Assembly: GCA_022813625.1 (NCBI GenBank)
Contig: JAKLMB010000003.1
Span: 62,001 to 126,000 of the forward strand
Direction: 5' to 3'
Source of the DNA: Aaosphaeria pasadenensis
Lineage: Eukaryota; Ascomycota; Dothideomycetes; Pleosporales
DNA: 64,000 nucleotides
In this document: positions 57,662 to 64,000 of the stretch, piece by piece
Numbering within the stretch: position 1 is the stretch's first letter
Layout: the number at the start of each line of letters is the position of its first letter
Translations under genes and position numbers: made by a program
The notes under the pieces: model-generated
The model's input: only the letters and a program-made list of their open reading frames with translations
The model's database searches: none
What the model was told of the DNA's origin: nothing

Positions 57662-58352
57662 GGTTGCGTTGGTTGTTGTTGAGTTGATGGTTGTTGTTCA
57701 GTGAGCTGTTGCTTGGGCTGCTGGGGGTTGATGTAGCACTGTTGTGAGGAGGAACCTTTGACTTGTGCTGTGAAGGGATGAAAGTTGATTGTGGAGGACT
57801 TCCAGGACCTTTCTATGGCTTATATGCACTTAGTTGTTGAGTACATTGTGTCATTGTTTGGTTCGTAATTATTGTTTCCATACTATAAAGTTCGGTGTGG
57901 AGGACTACACAACCAGCAAATTTTTGAGCTTCAGCCACTGTTGAGACATCTCAACCAAGAGACTCTGCAAGCCATAAGGCTGGAATGGATCAATATTTCT
58001 CAAATTACTTTCGAGATGCAACTTTTTTCTTCTCGGAACCAGCTAATACATGGTTGCACCTAAAGAATGATGCCCATTTCCAATATTCACGATCCACGGT
58101 ATCGGATCAGAGAAGCAACATTTCAAAAGCACATGATCACACGAACGGAAGTCGAGTTGTTATTCTATCTCCTAGTCTACTCCCTCCATATATCTCCATC
58201 TCAAACCCTCCAAGAGATTTCGAAAACTCGACTATATCTGTCTTCCATCTCAAGACTTCCATCTTCAAACACTCAGCCACATCTACCTTCCATCCCAAAC
58301 ACTCAACCACATCTATTACCCATCTCAAAACAACCAACCACATCTACTCTGC
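57662..58352. promoter_or_regulatory. Divergent upstream region with CATCT/ACTCAACC-type repeats
   Basis: The interval separates two divergent genes. The part from 58180 to 58345 is C/A/T-rich and built of short degenerate repeats (CTCAA, CATCT, CTTCCATC, CACTCAACCACATCTA), likely the leader of the downstream gene. Confidence 0.5.
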
Positions 58353-58883
58353 ATGAATAAACTCCCCCTCAACGCCCTCAAATCCTGCCTCCCAATAACA
58401 AGCTTCCACACGCCCCTTGCCCTCTCATTGGAAGACTTACAAACCGCCATGACCACGATGTCCTCCAACATCATCTCACTCACCACCTCCATCTCCCAAG
58501 CTCTCACAACTCCCAACAAACCCACCTGCGCAGACACATCCTGCCAACGGCCTGTCGTCCCTCGACCAAATGACGACAGGGCGGTGCTGTGTCTTCAGCA
58601 CGAACGGCAATTGAGGCAGAGTGTGCGGACGATGATGCAGGGATGGCGCAAGGACGACGTGCCTACGGGCGGCAGTCCGGTATGCGGGTGGTCTTTCAAA
58701 ACTTACGGGCGACCACAGACGGGGTATGAAGATCAGCAGGATTCTACGGTTGGATTACTGGTTGGACGTCAGGATGAAGTTACTGCTGCGTTAGCGGAAC
58801 TGCAGCAAGGGCTTGCGGAATACGGATCTCGCAAAGCGGAGCAGTTGGAGGAGGGAGGAACACCATCTGATGTGTCCTTTTGA
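58353..58883 (+). CDS. Hypothetical protein, 176 aa
   Basis: A single exon opens at ATG 58353 and stops at 58881-58883. The first 60 residues have a mildly amphipathic start (LEDLQTAMTTMSSNIISLTT) without a clear signal peptide. The middle contains four cysteines (CADTSCQRP, VLCLQHERQ, PVCGW), and the end is acidic with an alpha-helical AALAELQQGLAEYGSRKAEQLEE. The pattern C-x4-C-x17-C-x-LQH looks slightly zinc-knuckle-like, but there is no firm motif. It is flanked by a repeat-rich leader and a convergent aminopeptidase gene. I recognise no family; it may be lineage specific. Confidence 0.55.
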   Translation: MNKLPLNALKSCLPITSFHTPLALSLEDLQTAMTTMSSNIISLTTSISQALTTPNKPTCADTSCQRPVVPRPNDDRAVLCLQHERQLRQSVRTMMQGWRKDDVPTGGSPVCGWSFKTYGRPQTGYEDQQDSTVGLLVGRQDEVTAALAELQQGLAEYGSRKAEQLEEGGTPSDVSF

Positions 58884-59054
58884 GCATGGGTGGTATGTTT
58901 GTATTTTGTGAATTCTTTTTACAGACGAGTGTTCTGGGGGTTATTGATTGCCCTTGTTTTCATCTAACATTAACGACGGAACATCTATATTGAAAAGACA
59001 TTGGGTCGGCATGAGAAACGCCAGGTTGCTGTTGTTGCGAATAATGAAGCATAT

Positions 59055-61270
59055 TTATTTCTTTTCCTCACCGAATAGATCCTTTTCCAACATTTGCCTG
59101 CAAGAGCCACGTATTAGTAAGTGATGCTGCGCGATAGAGAATCACGAAATGCTTACCTAGCAATAGGATGATAGAAGTCCTTGTTCTTCTCGAACGTCTT
59201 CAGAGCAAGTTCACGGTCCGCCTTCTCGAGCAACCTGAACAATGGCCTCACGAACTTCATCCTTCCGATGCGGCCTAGCAGGTCAGCAGCTGGGGCGTAG
59301 CTCTCTTCCACCTTGGCCAGGAGTCCAACGCTGAGGTATCTGCTGGTAACCTCAATGTTCTGAGTTGTTGTGTAGCCGTACGCACTGCCCATGGCATGGT
59401 AATCAGCAGCAGAGAATTTATCGCCGAAGGCGTGTACACGCTCTAGGAAGACGACCGATTGGTTGGCGACCCAAGACGCAACGTCGGCGGCCTGAGGCTC
59501 GAACTTGTCACCCTTCTCAATACGAGTTTGCCACTTGTCGGAAAGCTCGTAGCATGTCTTTACGAGAGTGTCGTCGAATTCGGGCTTCTGCGGGTATCCG
59601 GGTGCATAGAATAGCTTGTCCCAGTCGAACTCGTCGAGCTTCTTCTTTGCTTCCGCGTCAGACGCAAAGAAATCGATCAAGCAGGACTTGAAATCATAGC
59701 TGTCGACGGATTTGAATTTGAAAGTCTCGAAGTAATGAGGAATGAACTTGTCCCACTTGGCCTTTCCAAGAAGAAGCTCAAAGGCGTACAGTGCGTGGAA
59801 ACCCTTCTCGTAGGGGATGGAGCTGAATGCGTCGTCGGGATCGTTGCCCTTAAGATCGACAATGAGCTTGGTGTACGGGTGGTCTACTCCGTATCGCTCG
59901 ACAGACTCCTCAAGGGCCTTCCAGCCGATGATCGAGGAGAAATGACGGTGCTCTTCGCCGTGGACATACGCCTGAATCCTGCGCTCTAAGTAGGTTGTCC
60001 AGCCCTCGTTGAGCCAGAAATGCTCCCACGATGCCGCAGAGACAAGATTGCCGGACCAGCTATGAGAGAGCTCATGCGCAATCACGTCAATGTTCTGCTT
60101 ATCTCCAGAGATGATGGAAGGTGTCGCGTAGGTCCAGACCGGATTCTCCATTCCGCCGTAAGGGAAAGACGGTGGCAGAATCAGACAGTTGTACTGTGTC
60201 CATTGGTATGGAGGAGAAATGATGGACTCAATAGCCGTCATGAAAGGCTCGATCTCGCCCTCAAGCTCCCTCTGGCAGTCGAGCAGCTCCTCCGGTCCGG
60301 TCCAAACAGTGCTGCGGGGTCCAATTGAGGCCGATGCAAGATCGCCACTGGCGATCGCAAAGAGATAGCTTGGGATTGGAACCTTTTGTTCGAAAGTGTA
60401 GAGAAGAGTACCATTCTCGTAATCCTTTGCGCCGGTAGGAAGACCACTTGCGAGTACGGGCAATGGAGACCTCAGCGCGAAGTCGAACGTGCTCTTGACA
60501 TCTGGCGTATCCTGGCAAGGGAAAACAGATCGTGCATGAATAGCCTGGCACTGCGAGAACATGTACGGATGCTTCTTGTTGCTCGTCTGCGCGGGTGTCA
60601 TCCACTGAAGAGCCGTGCATTTATCTGTAGTAGACAGCGTGACGGCGACATCGAACTTCTTGCCCTTCGCAACACCCTCAGTCAGCTGGATGGTGAGAGG
60701 ACTTCCATACGGCTCGGAACGGTCCTTAACAGACCATTTCACCTGCTGTCCATCGATCTTGACGTCGCTGATGTCTAGGAAGCTGGTGTCCAAGACTATC
60801 TCTTTGATCTCCGCGTCCGTAAGCGACTCGAGAGTAAGCACAACACCACCCTTGAGCACCCTCTTCTCAAAGTCAATATCAAAACTGGCCGAGGTGTGAC
60901 GAGTGATGAAATTGTGGTAGTTTGACAGCGTATTCGGGTCACGGGGAGTGTTAATGGTGACATCCGGGTTAGGGCGGGTCACCATTGCGGCGGGGGCACG
61001 ATGCATGATTGAGAAGTGTCGCCTCTTGCAGAAGCCGGACCACGAGTTCCTGAGTCCTGGAGTTGTCGAGAGAGCGGTGGGAGTAGTGGGGAGGATGTTG
61101 TTCGATTGATCAATCTGGCTCTGGGAAGCTACTTGTGTGAAGGCCGGGGCAAGCCGCGGCGTAGATGCCGCGAATAATGACCTTCCATTTCGAATGCCTG
61201 GTGGGGCTGGACAGATTCCTTTTTGCACTCGAGCTCGCACACGAAGGCAGCCGCCAGATACTTTCAACAT
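59055..61270 (-). CDS. LAP2: Leukotriene A4 hydrolase-type bifunctional M1 aminopeptidase
   Basis: Two exons (61270-59157 and 59097-59055) encode about 718 aa; the small last exon adds QMLEKDLFGEEKK. The M1 signature is complete: GGMEN at 372-376, HELSH at 399-403 and the third zinc ligand Glu at 422 (LNEGW). The flanking HSWSGNLV and QCQAIHARSVFPCQDTP also fit. This is the LTA4H/yeast Lap2 branch of M1 metallopeptidases, which cleave amino-terminal residues and hydrolyse epoxides. The first 88 residues form an Arg/Ser/Ala-rich extension (CLRVRARVQKGI, CKRRHFSIM) before an internal M89/M96 where family homology begins, suggesting a mitochondrial targeting form from the first ATG and a cytosolic form from an internal one. 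It lies tail-to-tail with the 58.4-kb gene. Confidence 0.94.
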
Positions 61271-61747
61271 GCCTCCTCAATTACGTTCGAAACTGTATAC
61301 ACGACCTGAAATAAGCAAATGAGAAGCATTCTTTGTCCGTGTCCTTGTCCGCCCGAGACTTCGACCCATGCACGGACGCCTGCACACTCATTTCTGGGCA
61401 TGCGAAACTTAGCTTATAGGCTCGATTCACTGAATCCCGTCGCTTACAGCCTTATAGGTTCAGTACCTGCGTTTTCAAGCATTTATGTAGTCAGATCTGG
61501 CAAGCAACGTCGTTCCTATTTGTAAATCATTCAGTCACTTCAAACATAATATTGGCTGTTGGTATATGCATTCTGTAGGTATATAACAATCGACAAAGTT
61601 GACATCGCACTGCTCACGATGTCTCTCCAACGCCAACAAACGCTTTCAAATAACTGGTCACGAATATCTTACTACTCGCGCCGCATGCGCCTCCCTTGAC
61701 GCCGACTTAATAAAACCCAATATTTTACGTCTATAGATCCTTAACCC
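61271..61747. other. Short intergenic region between aminopeptidase and LysM genes
   Basis: The 477 bp carry the aminopeptidase promoter and the LysM 3' flank. No gene is seen. Confidence 0.5.
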
Positions 61748-63550
61748 CTAGTCTTTCTTGCTACTGTTGCTCTTTCGGGTTCTGTCTCGCATCACCAGGT
61801 TGATATCTGGTCGAGCACTTTGGTATTGGTCCATCGTGGATGGTAATGTTTCCTGACGAATGGATCTGCCCCGTTCTCCGTCCCCACTATCGAACGCATC
61901 GTCCCTCAGCTCAATGAGATCGCCCAAGTCGCCACCTACAGCTCCAATAACAGGAACAGCGGATCTCTTACCCTGCCCAGGGGTACCAGGTTCGTTCAAG
62001 AGCTTGCTAGCCTGGGTTCCTACTTTTCTAACCCATCCTTCTATGGCACCACCAATCTCTTGAAGGTCAATACCTGGGCCGCCCAACGGTGTTCGAGCAC
62101 CCGATCCACCGCCGTATTGGTTGGACGTGCCGGAATCAGCTTCGAGAAGAGATGGTGCCCATGGGGTAAAATATTCCTGCCCTGGCGGAGGAGCAACGTT
62201 TGGCAAATGAGATGCAAAAAGTTTGTTCAAGCCATCTTGAGCCGGCCCAGGACTGCGGACATTCCGGCCCATGGTACCCACCCCTCCGGGCCCATGGAGC
62301 GAGAACTGGGAATTACTTCGTTGACGTCCCCCCGGGCGAGAAACAGAGGCCGTGCGACTAGATGTACGGCCCTTCGATTGACTTGGTGAGCCAACTGGGT
62401 TCGTAGAAGTCGAGGATCTAGGCAAATCGAGCGAAGCAGTTGGTGTAGCATCCGAGAAAGCGATTGATTTCCGGCGAGCTGGTGGGAAAAAACCAAGTGC
62501 TCTGCGTGATATGCGTCCAATTTCTGTAGGTGACGTATCGTTGGGCAAAAGAACCCACGATTCGGTTTTCCATGGCGACTCTGAGTCCGCATTGGATACC
62601 GAGGACGCTGCCCGGCGATGGTGATACGAATTTTGAGACTCCCCATTTATGGTACCCTCTGCCTGTTTCTGTTCATTGGTGCGTGAGCTTCCGGAGTAGT
62701 CGTCCAGAAGGAGGTCTTCTTGAAGCGAATTTGGCCCATCCACAGGTCGGCCCTTTACACCGCATGCATCGACTGGAAGCATTATCGTTCTCTTTATTTG
62801 TATACTATCATTTGGCCACATTCGATTTGCTTTCCTCAAGACGGCCTGTTCGCAATTGTATTTTATGGAAAGTCCGGCTAGTGTATCCTGTGGCCGTACG
62901 TGGTGTATATATACTAAGGCATCGCGGTCCTCACCTTCTCCAGGAGGTGCAGACACGCTGATGCGCTCATCAGAGTTTCTGCGTTTGATGCGACCAACTG
63001 AATCTGGCAATATATGTTCATTTGCGGTGAGCAGATCCTTGCGCTTCATTGCTCGCACCAGACGCTCTCTCTCGTCTTGGGTGCCCGCACCTACGTGTGA
63101 ACTTGAGGACGATGGTCCCCATTTCTTCGGGGGTGCAGTGCTGGTAGACCCGCGGCTTTTGGAGTACGCCTTCGACCCTGCGGAAGCATCCGCGGAGGCC
63201 GGGTCGTTGCCCAGCACATTGGCGGTCAAACCTTGGATAGCCGACAGAGACGTTCCCCAAAGTCCGGACAGAGTATTCGAAGTATCCCGGCTGGCTTTTG
63301 AAGCCTGCGCACTCGCGGAACGGACAAATGCGGTGGGAGTCGTGGCAATGAAAGATCGTGAGGCGCGGTTGTTCACAGCTGGCGACCCAGCTCGGGGTTC
63401 GTAGGAAGAGGTGCCATGATCATTATCAGAGGATTGATTATATTCGTCCTCAATGGATATTAAGCGGCGGGTGCGTGGCCGTAATGTCGAGGTTACTGGA
63501 GTCGAGCTCGTCTTGGAGGAAGGGGATCCATTGGTGGGGTGCATGGCCAT
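61748..63550 (-). CDS. Intracellular LysM-domain protein (LYSMD-like)
   Basis: A single exon encodes 600 aa, with no signal peptide. The N-terminal 200 residues are Ser/Thr-rich with a RPRTRRLISIEDEY motif and a segment SGLWGTSLSAIQGLTANVLG. One LysM domain spans residues 214-260: YIHHVRPQDTLAGLSIKYNC, then ANRMWPNDSIQIKRTIMLPV. The remainder is low complexity, with RRALGFFPPARRKSIAF, WAPSLLEAD, and IGGAIEGWVRKVGTQASKLL near the end. The LysM is of the eukaryotic intracellular LYSMD1/2 type (xxDTLxGLxxKY), distinct from the secreted chitin-binding LysM effectors. Partners and function are unknown. The frame is intact from ATG 63550; an alternative start six bases inside (second Met) is possible. 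Confidence 0.88.
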   Translation of the reverse strand: MAMHPTNGSPSSKTSSTPVTSTLRPRTRRLISIEDEYNQSSDNDHGTSSYEPRAGSPAVNNRASRSFIATTPTAFVRSASAQASKASRDTSNTLSGLWGTSLSAIQGLTANVLGNDPASADASAGSKAYSKSRGSTSTAPPKKWGPSSSSSHVGAGTQDERERLVRAMKRKDLLTANEHILPDSVGRIKRRNSDERISVSAPPGEGEDRDALVYIHHVRPQDTLAGLSIKYNCEQAVLRKANRMWPNDSIQIKRTIMLPVDACGVKGRPVDGPNSLQEDLLLDDYSGSSRTNEQKQAEGTINGESQNSYHHRRAASSVSNADSESPWKTESWVLLPNDTSPTEIGRISRRALGFFPPARRKSIAFSDATPTASLDLPRSSTSTNPVGSPSQSKGRTSSRTASVSRPGGRQRSNSQFSLHGPGGVGTMGRNVRSPGPAQDGLNKLFASHLPNVAPPPGQEYFTPWAPSLLEADSGTSNQYGGGSGARTPLGGPGIDLQEIGGAIEGWVRKVGTQASKLLNEPGTPGQGKRSAVPVIGAVGGDLGDLIELRDDAFDSGDGERGRSIRQETLPSTMDQYQSARPDINLVMRDRTRKSNSSKKD

Positions 63551-64000
63551 AGGAAGCCCGGTGGAGTTGGTCGAGGGGGAGCTGCATAGGACAGGTGGTT
63601 GCAGTGGTCGGGAAGGCGCATGGCATCAAGTCACTGCGTCATTCTCAAGTTATGGGAGAGGAGAAAGGCGGGAGAGTATAGGTGTTTTTCGGAGGAAGAA
63701 GCAGTTGAAGGTGTGCAGTGAGAGGGAGTGAGTAAGGGTACGTCGAAGCTGAGTGGCCGTGCACAGTGGGAGCAAGAGCCTCTAGGAACTTGTGAGGTGA
63801 ACCCTTGCTAGATTTGACTAACTAGGTAGATAGTTACTTACTCCAGCGATTGGCAAGGACTGACCGGCAGGCACCTTAAGACTGTAAAAAGAGAGTGTGC
63901 TGCTGGAAGACTATCTAGTTAATGCTATGTAGCTTATGGACTCAGGTTGGTCGTTGAATGCTATGTTCTATGGGCTGTATCTGTAAATTCAGGCCACATC
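63551..64000. other. Upstream region of the LysM gene, to window edge
   Basis: The 450 bp hold the LysM gene's leader and promoter, with purine-rich tracts at 63640-63740. No further gene is seen before the edge. Confidence 0.5.

Overview
The window is a piece of nuclear chromosome from a filamentous ascomycete (Pezizomycotina). The evidence is short GT..AG introns (about 45-90 nt, one of 282 nt), a CreA-type carbon repressor, a CFEM protein, a bZIP/DUF3425 regulator, cupredoxin-type serine-rich surface proteins, and TC-rich leaders ahead of start codons. I cannot fix the class; Dothideomycetes or Eurotiomycetes would both fit. There are no rRNA genes, no CRISPR array, no operons and no recognisable intact transposon. 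One run of 100 N (19281-19380) marks an assembly gap inside a 9-bp minisatellite.

Layout. 1-650: 3' end of a gene entering from the left. 1579-3508 (+): four-exon membrane-anchored cupredoxin-like protein. 4782-7772 (-): Set3-type PHD/SET protein. 7773-11394: long upstream region rich in simple repeats. 11395-13513 (+): secreted type-B carboxylesterase with a cysteine-bearing N-terminal extension. 13686-14822 (-) and 16392-18645 (+): Rkm5-like protein methyltransferase and long-chain acyl-CoA synthetase, divergent. 19199-20000: minisatellite, gap and a TA-rich decayed tract. 20078-26244: RING protein, alpha/beta hydrolase, bZIP regulator, and a small three-exon secreted CFEM protein that I assembled by hand. 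26245-34993: 8.7-kb desert upstream of creA (34994-36364, +). 36365-50171: 13.8-kb desert with one decayed gene. 50172-63550: a compact block with a Rad51 paralogue (-), MOSC protein (+), secreted cysteine-containing protein (-), four-pass membrane protein (-), small unknown protein (+), LTA4-hydrolase-type aminopeptidase (-) and an intracellular LysM protein (-).

The genes are mostly independent single-copy housekeeping or regulatory loci, not a pathway cluster. A loose theme is the cell surface and secreted compartment: cupredoxin-like protein, esterase, CFEM protein, the 53.9-kb secreted protein and a PAN-like relic. The most useful results are the hand-assembled CFEM gene, the strong enrichment of a 9-bp motif (TACGGAGTA) in the non-coding DNA, and several protein-like open frames in the deserts that need transcript evidence. 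I found no clear new multi-gene system.
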